Shown in pieces: positions 1 to 6,574 of a stretch of 33,583 nt of DNA. The notes beneath the pieces were generated by a model. It was not told the origin of the DNA. It did no database searches and was given only the letters and a program-made list of their open reading frames with translations. Source of the stretch: Bacteroidota bacterium (GTDB lineage: Bacteria > Bacteroidota > Bacteroidia > AKYH767-A > JAHEYN01); the NCBI GenBank assembly GCA_947448795.1, contig CANFOZ010000024.1:1-33583 (forward strand), in the 5' to 3' direction. Numbering within the stretch: the first letter of the stretch is position 1; each line of letters starts with the position of its first letter. The position numbers and the translations under genes were made by a program.

Positions 1-124
1 CAAGAGGGATTTTGGCATTAACGGTCGCCCTGCCAAAAAACATTTTGCAACTTGTGACGTTGACGCGTCATGAACAACGACAACTAATTGATAATCAGTA
101 AAATAGTATATGCGGTGTGAGTAC

Positions 125-150
125 CTCTTTCTCCGCCAATGAAAAACGAA
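125..150 (+). repeat. tRNA-Ser 3'-end-like direct repeat, copy 1
   Basis: A 26-base stretch containing CTCTTTCTCCGCCA followed by ATGAAAAACGAA. It matches 23 of 26 positions with 2024-2049. The first half looks like the acceptor 3' strand plus CCA of a Bacteroidota tRNA-Ser. No matching 5' acceptor strand (GGAGAAA) or T-arm occurs upstream, so this is a fragment, not a tRNA gene. The following terminator at 151-175 fits a tRNA tail. Identification as tRNA-derived is inference. Confidence 0.4.
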
Positions 151-175
151 GCCCGCCTAATGGCGGGCTTTTTTT
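151..175 (+). terminator. Rho-independent terminator
   Basis: GCCCGCC (151-157), a TAAT loop and GGCGGGC (162-168) form a perfect 7-bp GC-rich stem directly followed by seven T. It would end a plus-strand transcript entering from the left edge of the window. Confidence 0.85.
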
Positions 176-220
176 ATTCGCGTGATGAGCCAAGCTTGCT
201 TGTGCGAATAAACGCGAAAA

Positions 221-330
221 AAAAAGACAGGCACGAAGTGCCGTGCTTCGTTTTTCATTGAAGCCCTCCCCTACAGGGATCTTTTCGCGGCAGCGAAAAG
301 TATCCTCACGTTTTTAGAAAATTAAATAGG
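221..330. repeat. REP-like repeat, copy A
   Basis: First of four copies (others near 333-425, 430-511, 648-725). Each contains GCTTCGTTTTTCATTG (here 245-260), then AAGCCCTCCCCTACAGGGATC, then a hairpin with arms CTTTTCGC/GCGAAAAG (here 281-300). In copies A and C the left end also carries the small palindrome GGCAC-GAA-GTGCC. The 16-base block at 245-260 is the exact inverse of 137-152. Hairpin arms are conserved in all copies while the loop varies (GGCA, GCA, GCA, GCT), which suggests selection on structure. Confidence 0.8.
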
Positions 331-332
331 AC

Positions 333-425
333 AAGAAGGATTGCCGTGCTTCGTTTTTCATTGAAGCCCTCCCCTACAGGGATCTTTTCGCGCAGCGAAA
401 AGAATCCTCACGTTTTTCGAAAATT
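333..425. repeat. REP-like repeat, copy B
   Basis: Second copy of the family. The shared block GCTTCGTTTTTCATTG lies at 348-363 and the CTTTTCGC/GCGAAAAG hairpin at 384-402. The left palindrome is degraded here (ATTGCCGTG in place of GGCACGAAGTGCCGTG). It is followed by CCTCACGTTTTT and AAAATTAAA, as in copies A and D. Confidence 0.8.
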
Positions 426-429
426 AAAA

Positions 430-511
430 AAGACAGGCACGAAGTGCCGTGCTTCGTTTTTCATTGAAGCCCTCCCCTACAGGGATCTTTTCGCGCAGCG
501 AAAAGAATCCA
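430..511. repeat. REP-like repeat, copy C
   Basis: Third copy, with intact GGCACGAAGTGCC at its left end, the shared block at 451-466 and the hairpin at 487-505. After the hairpin it departs from the CCTCACGTTTTT tail and runs into unrelated sequence (ATTAACACTCC). Confidence 0.8.
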
Positions 512-560
512 TTAACACTCCTTAGCAATTGCATCGGGAGTGGGAACTCCCTTAAGATCT

Positions 561-584
561 GCGCAGGAGTTGGAACTCCTGCGC
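561..584. repeat. GCGCAGGAGT palindrome, copy 1
   Basis: Arms GCGCAGGAGTT (561-571) and AACTCCTGCGC (574-584) with a two-base centre form an 11-bp perfect hairpin followed by GGCAGC. A half copy (AACTCCTGCGCGGCAGC) follows at about 596-612 and joins directly to the GCGAAAAG arm of the first repeat family. Further copies are at 778-801 and 2069-2126. Confidence 0.75.
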
Positions 585-647
585 GGCAGCGTATGAACTC
601 CTGCGCGGCAGCGAAAAGAATCCTCACATTTTTAGAAAATTAAATAA

Positions 648-725
648 GACAGGCACGATTGCCTGGCATTCGTTTTTCATTGAAGCCCTCCCCTACAGGG
701 ATCTTTTCGCGCTGCGAAAAGAATC
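648..725. repeat. REP-like repeat, copy D
   Basis: Fourth copy, slightly diverged (CATTCGTTTTTCATTG at 667-682). The hairpin CTTTTCGC-GCT-GCGAAAAG lies at 703-721. The changed loop with unchanged arms supports structural conservation. Confidence 0.75.
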
Positions 726-777
726 AATAAAATCACATTAGCTTTATTATTACGGGAGTATGAAACCCGAAAGAATT

Positions 778-801
778 GCGCAGGAGTAAGAACTCCTGCG
801 C
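778..801. repeat. GCGCAGGAGT palindrome, copy 2
   Basis: GCGCAGGAGT (778-787) and ACTCCTGCGC (792-801) pair around a short centre and are followed by GGCATC. Same family as 561-584. Confidence 0.7.
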
Positions 802-884
802 GGCATCAATATGTTTTTGAAAATTGCCGAAATTTTAAAGAAAATTTGGTTGCTTAAACAAAAAACAAAGTATGAAAAGCTCTA

Positions 885-1172
885 TCAATCAATTTTAATA
901 TATCTCTTGATAGAAGCAACATAGTCTTCAAAGGCTTTGAGCCCTTTAGGTGTGATCTTACAAATAGTCACAGTGTATTTGCCTTTGAAACCTTTTTTTA
1001 CCTTGATGTATCCGGCAGCACTTAGTTTGTCTATTTGAAGGCTCAAATTTCCTGCACTGGCTTTTGTCTTTTCTTTCAAATAAACAAACTCTGCTTCATC
1101 CAATCCAACGAGCAAGGATACAACAGCTAACCTTAATTGAGAATGCAGTAAAGGGTCTAATTCTTTAAACAT
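885..1172 (-). CDS. Winged-helix transcriptional regulator (MarR/HTH_34-like)
   Basis: A 95-residue protein that fits a single winged-helix DNA-binding domain. Residues about 8-30 (SQLRLAVVSLLVGLDEAEFVYL) form the first helices. The recognition region follows (KASAGNLSLQIDKLSAAGYIKV), and a basic wing (KKGFKGKYTVTICKITPKG) ends near residue 77. This layout is typical of the small stand-alone 'transcriptional regulator, winged helix DNA-binding domain' family common in Bacteroidota, which usually controls a neighbouring membrane protein. Its ATG lies inside the last codons of the upstream membrane-protein gene (8-base overlap), so the two are translationally coupled and co-transcribed. The effector is unknown; the family call is confident. 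Confidence 0.85.
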   Translation of the reverse strand: MFKELDPLLHSQLRLAVVSLLVGLDEAEFVYLKEKTKASAGNLSLQIDKLSAAGYIKVKKGFKGKYTVTICKITPKGLKAFEDYVASIKRYIKID

Positions 1173-1746
1173 TGCTTTTCCTCATTGTGATGCCAGGAAT
1201 GATGCAAGCAGAAATGCATGCAAGTGCAGCCATTAAGAATTGTATTTCGATGACTGATAGTATGCTTACAACCGATAGACACATACTTATTACACCACAA
1301 ACAATTGAAATTTTATGTTTAGAAATACCTCCAACAACATAAACGGTTGAACCGATCATTAGTGGAAATAGTATTATTGCCAAAGGAGAGGATAAATAGG
1401 TAGAGGCAAATGTTAGAACTGCGTACATGCAAGCAAAGCCAGTGAAGGCGAAAAAATAAACCTTCTCCAAATGAGGTACATAGGTTTCTTCCCTTTGGTC
1501 TTTGTTTTTATTCAGGTATGATAAAAGCCCCCCAACAGGAAATACAACCCAGCTAAAAGTGTCAATGAAAGTTCCCTTTAGTTCAGGTTTTATTATGATC
1601 CCGCAAAGAGTGGAATAATAAATAAATAAAATCAAGCCCCAAAGAACATAATAAAATGATGCACCGGTTTTTGAGTTTTTGGTATCGTTGATTGCAGCTT
1701 CAATTGTTTTCAACGAGTCATAAGCAGTAAATGAGTTTTTGTCCAT
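1165..1746 (-). CDS. Multi-pass membrane protein, regulator partner
   Basis: About 193 residues with six or seven hydrophobic segments, including FYYVLWGLILFIYYSTLCGII, FSWVVFPVGGLLSYL, VYFFAFTGFACMYAVLTFA, LAIILFPLMIGSTVYVV, IVCGVISMCLSVVSILSV and FLMAALACISACIIPGI. A short cytoplasmic-looking N terminus (DKNSFTAYDSLKTIEAAIND) precedes them. No enzymatic motif is visible. Proteins of this shape are often paired with small winged-helix regulators in Bacteroidota, but no function is known to me. The start at 1746 is preferred over the in-frame ATG at 1776 because a full promoter (TTTG-N20-TATATTTG) covers 1774-1805. The gene is first in a two-gene operon with the regulator. Confidence 0.75.
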   Translation of the reverse strand: MDKNSFTAYDSLKTIEAAINDTKNSKTGASFYYVLWGLILFIYYSTLCGIIIKPELKGTFIDTFSWVVFPVGGLLSYLNKNKDQREETYVPHLEKVYFFAFTGFACMYAVLTFASTYLSSPLAIILFPLMIGSTVYVVGGISKHKISIVCGVISMCLSVVSILSVIEIQFLMAALACISACIIPGITMRKSNV

Positions 1747-1773
1747 GGCTAATTCTTTTGAAATGTTAGGACA

Positions 1774-1805
1774 CAAATATAAACCAGTTACAATTATTAA
1801 CCAAA
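1774..1805 (-). promoter_or_regulatory. Bacteroidota sigma-A-type promoter
   Basis: On the minus strand TTTG (1802-1805), a 20-base spacer and TATATTTG (1774-1781) match the Bacteroidota -33/-7 promoter pattern. It drives the membrane protein/regulator pair and decides the start codon at 1746. Confidence 0.7.
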
Positions 1806-2023
1806 TGCGGAATTCAACATTAAACTAGATTAGAAGTAAAAAATCGGCTAAAGATTTTATCATGTCCAGAAGGTTCATTAAATTTTTGCATCAAAAAGGT
1901 GACTAACTTGAGAGTCAAGTCCCCCAACTTTCGGACTTGTATTCCTTCCGGTGACCCCTTTGGCAAGACAAGTTAGTAACATCAAGGGAGTAAAATACTT
2001 AGTAGGTTAGGTTCATAATCCCT

Positions 2024-2049
2024 CTCTCTCTCTGCTAATGAAAAACGAA
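2024..2049 (+). repeat. tRNA-Ser 3'-end-like direct repeat, copy 2
   Basis: Matches 125-150 at 23 of 26 positions and is preceded by GGTTCATAATCC, close to a tRNA T-arm (GGTTCGAATCC). Altogether it resembles the 3' end of a tRNA-Ser with decayed CCA (GCTA). No 5' half is present. The two copies bracket the accessory stretch 150-2024. Confidence 0.4.
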
Positions 2050-2068
2050 AACAAATGAAAAAAGACCG

Positions 2069-2126
2069 GCGCAGGAGTGGTTTCGTCCCGAAGCTTCGGG
2101 AGGCTCAACCAACGGAACTCCTGCGC
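2069..2126. repeat. GCGCAGGAGT palindrome, long-loop copy
   Basis: GCGCAGGAGT (2069-2078) and ACTCCTGCGC (2117-2126, followed by GGCAGC) are the same arms as at 561-584 and 778-801. Here they enclose 38 bases that contain a second perfect palindrome, CCCGAAGCTTCGGG (2087-2100), so the copy looks like one REP element inserted in another. Confidence 0.7.
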
Positions 2127-2376
2127 GGCAGCGCGGCTGACATTCTGTGATTTGGCTGTTCGCGCCAGGGATTGGAGAGGCCGAAGGGCCGACCGCAGGG
2201 CGGCGGAACCCTCGAAAAGCCCGGTGCCGAAGGCAGGCGCCAAAAAAAAGAGAATGCCCTTCGACGGAGTTCGACAAGCTCACTCCAAGAGCTCAGGGAC
2301 CGAATGGGAATGGGAATGGGAAAGAATAACATCCTGAATCCGCATACTAGAAAGTGCAATGCAGCGCTTTTATGCT

Positions 2377-2811
2377 TTACTTGGGTTTCTTTAGCACCCG
2401 ATTGGTTTTTGTCCAACGCATCAGTGGGAAGGCTCCTTTGGTCTGATTTTTAGACGGGTTTCGCACTTTGCTGAGCTTGCCTTCGTTCAGTAATTTCGCA
2501 GAAGCGATTTCCCAATTGACCTGCTCGTCTGCATTGCTCACCCAGTGATGATAAGAGGCTTCTTCGCACCAGTCGGGCAAGTTCCGCATGGCTTCGCGAT
2601 GGGCGGGACTGTTTCGAAAGTGCATCATCGCTTCCTGACTGTCCCACACCGTGAGCGTCCAAAAGGTCAAGCCCTTGTCCATGAGCTCGTGCGCTTCCAC
2701 CAAGCCGTCGGATTGTTGCAGCGCTTTGATAGAGGCCTCGTTCGCCTTGCGAAAAGCGAAGAACTTCCAAATGGATCGAAGTTTTAGTCGTGTTACGGAG
2801 ACGAATTGCAT
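2377..2811 (-). CDS. ABM-fold (antibiotic biosynthesis monooxygenase-like) protein
   Basis: A 144-residue protein resembling dimeric alpha/beta-barrel proteins of the ABM/DUF3291 type. Its N-terminal strand (MQFVSVTRLKLRSIWKF) is followed by a helix (NEASIKALQQSDGLVEAH), a strand (LTFWTLTVWDSQEAMMHF) with the typical 'xxWDSxExMxxFRxSxAH' pattern, and a helix ending in WCEEASYHHW. Family members include monooxygenases and many uncharacterised proteins; no cofactor or substrate can be assigned. The last about 35 residues are basic and low in structure. It lies two bases after the stop of pepT on the same strand, so it is probably co-transcribed with pepT. A role in peptide metabolism is not implied. 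Confidence 0.7.
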   Translation of the reverse strand: MQFVSVTRLKLRSIWKFFAFRKANEASIKALQQSDGLVEAHELMDKGLTFWTLTVWDSQEAMMHFRNSPAHREAMRNLPDWCEEASYHHWVSNADEQVNWEIASAKLLNEGKLSKVRNPSKNQTKGAFPLMRWTKTNRVLKKPK

Positions 2812-2813
2812 AC

Positions 2814-4049
2814 TTATTTATTTGCCCAAAGTTTAGCCAAGTTGACCAGCACTTGGCTCGCCTTTTCCATATCCTGCACACTCACGTATTCGTGCTTTCC
2901 GTGAAAGGCCATCTCGCCGCAAAAAATGTTCGGGCAAGGGAGGCCCATGAAGCTCAACCTGCTGCCGTCGGTGCCGCCACGCGCGCTGGAGAGCGTTGGG
3001 TTGAGTCCCGCCTGCTTGATGGCTTCGATGGCATTCACTGAAATGGCGGGCGTCTTCTCCACGACTTCCTTCATGTTGCGGTATTGCTCGCTCACCTCCA
3101 TCTTCGCCGAAGCACCGGGATATGCGGCTACGGTTTCTTCCATTACTTTTTTCAAGCGTGCTTCGTGTTCGGCCAGTTTCTTGGTGTCGAAATCACGCAC
3201 GATGAACTTCACCCAGGCGTGCTCCCCTACCCCGCCCATGGTGATGGGATGTACAAAGCCCTCGCGACCTTCGGTGGTCTCCGGACTCCATTCGTTTTTC
3301 GGGAGTCGGTTTAAAAAATCACCGGCGATCTTGAGTGCGTTGACCAGCTTGCCTTTGGCATAGCCGGGATGCGCCGAGATGCCATAGAAATGGACCGTTG
3401 CGCCATCGGCACTGAAGGTCTCGTCTTCGTAACTACCGAGCTCACCGCCATCGATGGTGTAGCCATAATCGGCAGCAAGTTTTTTGATGTCAACCTTATC
3501 GACGCCGCGGCCAATCTCTTCATCCGGGGTAAAGAGGATGCGGATATCGCCGTGCGGGATCGACGGATTGTTGACTAAGTTTTGGATACAATCCATGATG
3601 ACCGCCACACCCGATTTATTATCGGCGCCTAAAAGAGTGGTTCCTGAAGCGGTGATAATATCATCGCCTATTCGCTGCAAGAGGTATGGATGTTCGGCGG
3701 TGCGAATAATTTGCGTGTTGTCATCGGGCAGGATAATATCCTGACCTTGGTAATTTTTGTGGATGAGTGGCTTCACGCCGGCACCGGTGCAATCGGGACT
3801 GGTGTCCATGTGCGAACAATAGCAAATAACTGGCACTTTCCCATCCACATTGCCTTTCAGGGTGGCATACACATACCCAAATACATCGAGGTGAGCATCG
3901 GTGAGACCCAAGGCCAGCAGCTCTTCGACCAGAACGCGACCCAGATCCTTTTGTTTTTCGGTACTTGGGATAGTCTTGGATTCAGGATCGGATTGGGTAT
4001 CGATTTGCACGTATTTGCAAAAACGGTCGGCGAGCGGAATTGATTTCAT
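2814..4049 (-). CDS. pepT: Peptidase T (tripeptide aminopeptidase, M20B)
   Basis: Cytoplasmic di-zinc exopeptidase that removes the N-terminal residue from tripeptides. From the ATG at 4049 the protein has 411 residues, the usual family length. Metal and catalytic motifs are all visible: CSHMDTSPD (His80, Asp82), GTTLLGADNKSG (Asp143), FTPDEEIGRG (Glu177 catalytic, Glu178 metal), the TIDGGELGSYEDETF segment around residue 200, and a C-terminal MAFHGKHEYVS with the last metal His. The longer in-frame start at 4085 is rejected because a TATTTTTG -7 element covers 4083-4090, so the message would begin downstream of it. The gene is divergent from the PNPOx-fold gene. Confidence 0.95.
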   Translation of the reverse strand: MKSIPLADRFCKYVQIDTQSDPESKTIPSTEKQKDLGRVLVEELLALGLTDAHLDVFGYVYATLKGNVDGKVPVICYCSHMDTSPDCTGAGVKPLIHKNYQGQDIILPDDNTQIIRTAEHPYLLQRIGDDIITASGTTLLGADNKSGVAVIMDCIQNLVNNPSIPHGDIRILFTPDEEIGRGVDKVDIKKLAADYGYTIDGGELGSYEDETFSADGATVHFYGISAHPGYAKGKLVNALKIAGDFLNRLPKNEWSPETTEGREGFVHPITMGGVGEHAWVKFIVRDFDTKKLAEHEARLKKVMEETVAAYPGASAKMEVSEQYRNMKEVVEKTPAISVNAIEAIKQAGLNPTLSSARGGTDGSRLSFMGLPCPNIFCGEMAFHGKHEYVSVQDMEKASQVLVNLAKLWANK

Positions 4050-4082
4050 AGCTGCTAGATTATATGCTGATTTTAATGCCTG

Positions 4083-4090
4083 CAAAAATA
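4083..4090 (-). promoter_or_regulatory. -7 element for pepT
   Basis: TATTTTTG on the minus strand fits TAnnTTTG; no clear -33 TTTG is seen at 19-20 bases. Predicted transcription start is near 4076, giving a leader of about 27 bases to the ATG at 4049. Confidence 0.45.
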
Positions 4091-4140
4091 GGCATTTGAA
4101 AATGTACTCGAAGTAAATTACGAAGCTGCAATCAATTTTC

Positions 4141-4148
4141 TAATTTTG
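4141..4148 (+). promoter_or_regulatory. -7 element for the PNPOx-fold gene
   Basis: TAATTTTG matches TAnnTTTG, 33 bases before the ATG at 4181. A -33 element is not evident. Confidence 0.4.
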
Positions 4149-4180
4149 GCCTATTAACTATCGAAAATTCCAGGTTCTAA

Positions 4181-4795
4181 ATGCAAACAATCAATCCATC
4201 CTTTGATCATCTAAATTTAATTGAATCTGACTGTTGGCAGCGTATTCATGGCGGACTTCGCTCCTATCGCGACGATTATAGGCAGGCCTTCATTTCCAAT
4301 GTGTCGGGAGGTTTTCCAAAGATCCGCACCATTACCATGCGCCACGTTTGGGTGGCTGAACGAAGACTTGCCTTTCATGTGGATTATCGCAAAGAGATGA
4401 TTAGTGAATTCAAGAAAGATCCTCGCGTAACTTGGTTGTTTTATAGCAGCGACCAACGGATTCAAATTCGTTGCAGTGGACTGATGCATATAGAGACTGA
4501 CACGGCCTTAGTGGATGCTTCTTGGGAGGCCACCAACACGGGCAGTCGCAAATCGTATATGGCACCATTAGCTCCGGGCAGTGAATCAGCAACCTATACT
4601 AGCGGTTGGCCTGCAGGACTTGAGGACCGGAAGCCGGACCTCGGAGAAAGCGAAGTTGGGAGACCCAATTTTTCCGTAGCCATCACGCAGGTTCATTCTA
4701 TGGATTGGGTATGGCTGCACTATCAAGGTCAGCGCAGAGCACGCTTTGACTATAAAGCGGATGGCGGTTACGATGCTGTTTTCCTTACGCCTTAA
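4181..4795 (+). CDS. Pyridoxamine 5'-phosphate oxidase-fold flavoprotein
   Basis: A 204-residue protein with the split-barrel FMN-binding arrangement of the PNPOx-related (alr4036-like) family. An N-terminal helix (DHLNLIESDCWQRIHGGLRS) precedes strands carrying PKIRTITMRHVWVAERRLAFHVDYR, which matches the 'P..RtvvlR.vd...r.l.fhTD.RS.K' region that binds FMN phosphate in this family, and then DPRVTWLFYSSDQRIQIRCSG. The C-terminal PNFSVAITQVHSMDWVWLHYQGQRRARF matches 'NF.vi...v..iewL.L...gHRRarf'. The true substrate is unknown; bona fide PdxH function is unlikely because the C-terminal PNPOx dimerisation region is missing. It is convergent with the DUF2461 gene. Confidence 0.8.
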   Translation: MQTINPSFDHLNLIESDCWQRIHGGLRSYRDDYRQAFISNVSGGFPKIRTITMRHVWVAERRLAFHVDYRKEMISEFKKDPRVTWLFYSSDQRIQIRCSGLMHIETDTALVDASWEATNTGSRKSYMAPLAPGSESATYTSGWPAGLEDRKPDLGESEVGRPNFSVAITQVHSMDWVWLHYQGQRRARFDYKADGGYDAVFLTP

Positions 4796-4807
4796 GCAAA
4801 ATCGAGG

Positions 4808-5497
4808 TTAGGATTTAACCTGACCATTTCCATCGCTGGTGAGGATATCGCTCATCAAGTCGAAGAAAGGCCGTAGGTTCATAAAAACATCGTTCGCCAC
4901 ATCTACAAAGTCTTTGGAAGTAACGACTTTGTCGGATACACTATGGCGCAACAAAAACTGCTTATAGCGAAGCAATTCGATGGCCGGGTGGTTTTTATCA
5001 AAGCCACGCGGTGCGGTGAGTACTTGATCACCAAGAAGACCGCCAAATGTTTTTTTCAGTTTTGGCTTATTGAGCATACTGCGCCATTCTTCATGACCCG
5101 CTTCGATGTCTTTACGAACAAGCAAGAGGTCGTCGGGAGAAGGATTCCAGAAACCACCTGCAAGAAATGAATTGCCTGGCTCAAGGTGGAAATAATAGCC
5201 GCCGCGAAGCTGCTTGGTAGCACGTGTAAAATGACCACTCCAATGCGTTTTAAAAGGCTCTTTATTCTTAGAAAAGCGAACATCGCGATAGATACGAAAG
5301 AGGGACTTACGCCCGGAAACGTTCTCAATCAGGTCGTGTGAGCGCATGCGTTCAAGCAAAGCCCCGGCAAACTCCTCAATATTGGCTTTGGCTGTTTCGT
5401 AATCTTGACGATTGGCTTCGAACCAGGCGCGGTTGTTGTTGCCAGACAAGTGCTGCATGAAGGCCAAGGATTCTTTATTAATTGGGATGTTTGGCAT
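4808..5497 (-). CDS. DUF2461 family protein
   Basis: A 229-residue protein of the DUF2461/TIGR02453 family, which is widespread and of unknown biochemical function. Diagnostic segments are FMQHLSGNNNRAWFEANRQDYETAK (residues about 12-36), the RIYRDVRFSKNKEPFKTHWSGHF block (about 70-92) and GGYYFHLEPGNSFLAGGFWNPSP (about 101-123). The start at 5497 (MPNIPINKESL) is chosen because homologues begin just before the helix 'tl.FL..L..NN...WF' and because the upstream extension is a hydrophobic, Phe-rich stretch overlapping a likely promoter (5545-5575). Confidence 0.85.
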   Translation of the reverse strand: MPNIPINKESLAFMQHLSGNNNRAWFEANRQDYETAKANIEEFAGALLERMRSHDLIENVSGRKSLFRIYRDVRFSKNKEPFKTHWSGHFTRATKQLRGGYYFHLEPGNSFLAGGFWNPSPDDLLLVRKDIEAGHEEWRSMLNKPKLKKTFGGLLGDQVLTAPRGFDKNHPAIELLRYKQFLLRHSVSDKVVTSKDFVDVANDVFMNLRPFFDLMSDILTSDGNGQVKS

Positions 5498-5544
5498 AAT
5501 CAAAAAATAGGCAGTTGCATGGGTTAAGAAGGCAATATTGAATG

Positions 5545-5575
5545 CGAAACTATCAAAATCGAACGAAAACACAAA
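5545..5575 (-). promoter_or_regulatory. Putative promoter of the DUF2461 gene
   Basis: Minus strand TTTG (5572-5575), a 19-base spacer and TAGTTTCG (5545-5552), one mismatch from TAnnTTTG. It supports the internal start at 5497. Confidence 0.4.
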
Positions 5576-5630
5576 TAGCATCATACAAAATCCTTAACGA
5601 TAGGGATAACATAATTTTCAAAAAAATATG

Positions 5631-5638
5631 TACATTTG
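5631..5638 (+). promoter_or_regulatory. -7 element of the lipoprotein gene
   Basis: TACATTTG followed by CACC is a perfect TAnnTTTG element. The predicted start of transcription near 5642 lies upstream of the ATG at 5672 and downstream of an earlier in-frame ATG at 5636, which is therefore not used. Confidence 0.6.
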
Positions 5639-5671
5639 CACCTCAATTTTAAAAAAAAACCAAAAAACAAA

Positions 5672-6460
5672 ATGAAAAACATCAACAAAATCATTATCGC
5701 TTTAGCACTTACAGCAGGTGTTTTTAGCGCATGCAAAAAAGGACCAGATGATCCGATGCTTACTATTCGCAGCCGTGATGCTCGCTTAATCGGCGATTAC
5801 ACTGTATCTGCTGTTACTACAACAAACTCTGAAATTACAACTCAGAAAACAGCCGCTTCAGGATCACAAGGAGCATACTCTGAAACGTCCACAAAAAACA
5901 CCAATACTACTTTTGATGGAAGCAAAGAAACAGAGAACGTTGAAACAAAATGGTCTACCACACAAAGCGGTCTTCCAGCAGGCGCTCCAACTAGCATCAC
6001 TGCAAAAACAACTACAACCACTTCTTACACCATAGCCGTTAGTGTTGTTAAAGATGGCACATACACTTGGAAAATGGTTGGTAAAACAAGCCCAGAAACA
6101 AAATCAACCGTTCAGAGCTCATCACCTGGCCAATTCTGCGGTACTGGAATCAGTCCGTTGCCTATTGCAACAAGTGCTTACCTTACCTGCGATGGAACCT
6201 ATTTTTACTCTTACCCAGCAAGTTACGACGATACCTACGAAGGTACAGCTGAGTGGAACTGGCTCACTGCTAACAAGAACAAAACTGAACTTGTTTTTGA
6301 AAGCGGTCCACTTGCCGGTTCATGGAATGTTCTTCAGTTGAAAAACAAGGAGATTAAATTAGAAAAAATCACCAACGACAAAGACACTAGCCCAGATCCA
6401 AGCGGCACAGACAAAACCAATACCTATAGCACAACAATTACGCTTACAAGCACTAAGTAA
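5672..6460 (+). CDS. Secreted lipoprotein, lipocalin-like, Ser/Thr-rich
   Basis: A 262-residue protein with a lipoprotein signal: basic MKNINK, hydrophobic IIIALALTAGVFSA, then Cys21 (lipobox FSAC) followed by KKGPDDP. The mature part is a Thr/Ser/Lys-rich beta-type sequence. A short core DARLIGDYTVSAVTTT at the N side and AEWNWLTANKNKTELVFES / GSWNVLQLKNKEIKLEKI near the C end resemble lipocalin-like Bacteroidota lipoproteins, in which a Trp-containing strand precedes 'l.L..kel.l'. The 75-residue middle (TTQKTAASGS... to TTTTTSY) is low complexity. Likely outer-membrane anchored; function unknown. It is monocistronic, with its own promoter and a strong terminator. Confidence 0.7.
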   Translation: MKNINKIIIALALTAGVFSACKKGPDDPMLTIRSRDARLIGDYTVSAVTTTNSEITTQKTAASGSQGAYSETSTKNTNTTFDGSKETENVETKWSTTQSGLPAGAPTSITAKTTTTTSYTIAVSVVKDGTYTWKMVGKTSPETKSTVQSSSPGQFCGTGISPLPIATSAYLTCDGTYFYSYPASYDDTYEGTAEWNWLTANKNKTELVFESGPLAGSWNVLQLKNKEIKLEKITNDKDTSPDPSGTDKTNTYSTTITLTSTK

Positions 6461-6475
6461 TTGCGCTTTATTTTA

Positions 6476-6510
6476 AGAAACCCCGCCCAAAAGGCGGGGT
6501 TTCTTTTTTT
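6476..6510 (+). terminator. Rho-independent terminator
   Basis: AGAAACCCCGCC and GGCGGGGTTTCT form a 12-bp perfect stem (6476-6503) around a CAAAA loop, followed by TTTTTTT. It ends the lipoprotein transcript 16 bases after the stop. Confidence 0.9.
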
Positions 6511-6574
6511 ATAGATAGTTCAAAAGTGGCATACAAATGAAAATTGCGACCTTTGGTAAGAACAAAAAACCACC

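Larger units (their letters stand above)
1..884. other. Repeat-rich intergenic region without a convincing gene
   Basis: No credible coding region is seen in these 884 bases. The first 120 bases carry nothing recognisable and could be the downstream region of a gene outside the window. From 125 on there is a tRNA-3'-end-like stretch, a strong terminator (151-175), four copies of an approximately 80-100 bp repeat (221-725) and copies of a second palindrome family (561-584, 778-801). The two short open frames around 424-643 consist of repeat sequence on opposite strands and are not taken as genes. Confidence 0.75.
1747..2376. other. Non-coding repeat region
   Basis: 630 bases without a credible gene. 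Contents are a promoter (1774-1805), an inverted repeat ACTAACTTG/CAAGTTAGT (1902-1910 and 1969-1977) enclosing a structured-looking 58 bases, the second tRNA-tail-like repeat (2024-2049), a palindrome of the GCGCAGGAGT family with an enlarged loop (2069-2126), a GC-richer stretch (about 2100-2290) containing TTCGACAAGCTCA, and a GGGAAT triplet repeat (about 2304-2322). Open frames on both strands here are unlike known proteins and follow the repeats. Confidence 0.65.

Noticed and set aside
110-138. Complete tRNA-Ser gene at the left edge
   Set aside because: Only the TTTCTCCGCCA end fits. There is no GGAGAAA 5' strand and no T-arm GGTTC in the correct place, and no D- or anticodon arm is seen.
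424-643. Two opposing short open frames of 64-67 codons
   Set aside because: They consist of REP-like repeat sequence read on both strands, with no promoter, and their translations look like repeat-derived low-quality sequence.
221-725. CRISPR array
   Set aside because: The four repeats are 80-100 bp, unevenly spaced and followed by similar rather than unique sequence; there are no spacers of constant length and no cas genes.
2013-2453. Several overlapping open frames of 60-103 codons on both strands
   Set aside because: Local GC enrichment and palindromes keep many frames open at once; none resembles a protein and they overlap the repeat elements and the 3' end of the ABM-fold gene.
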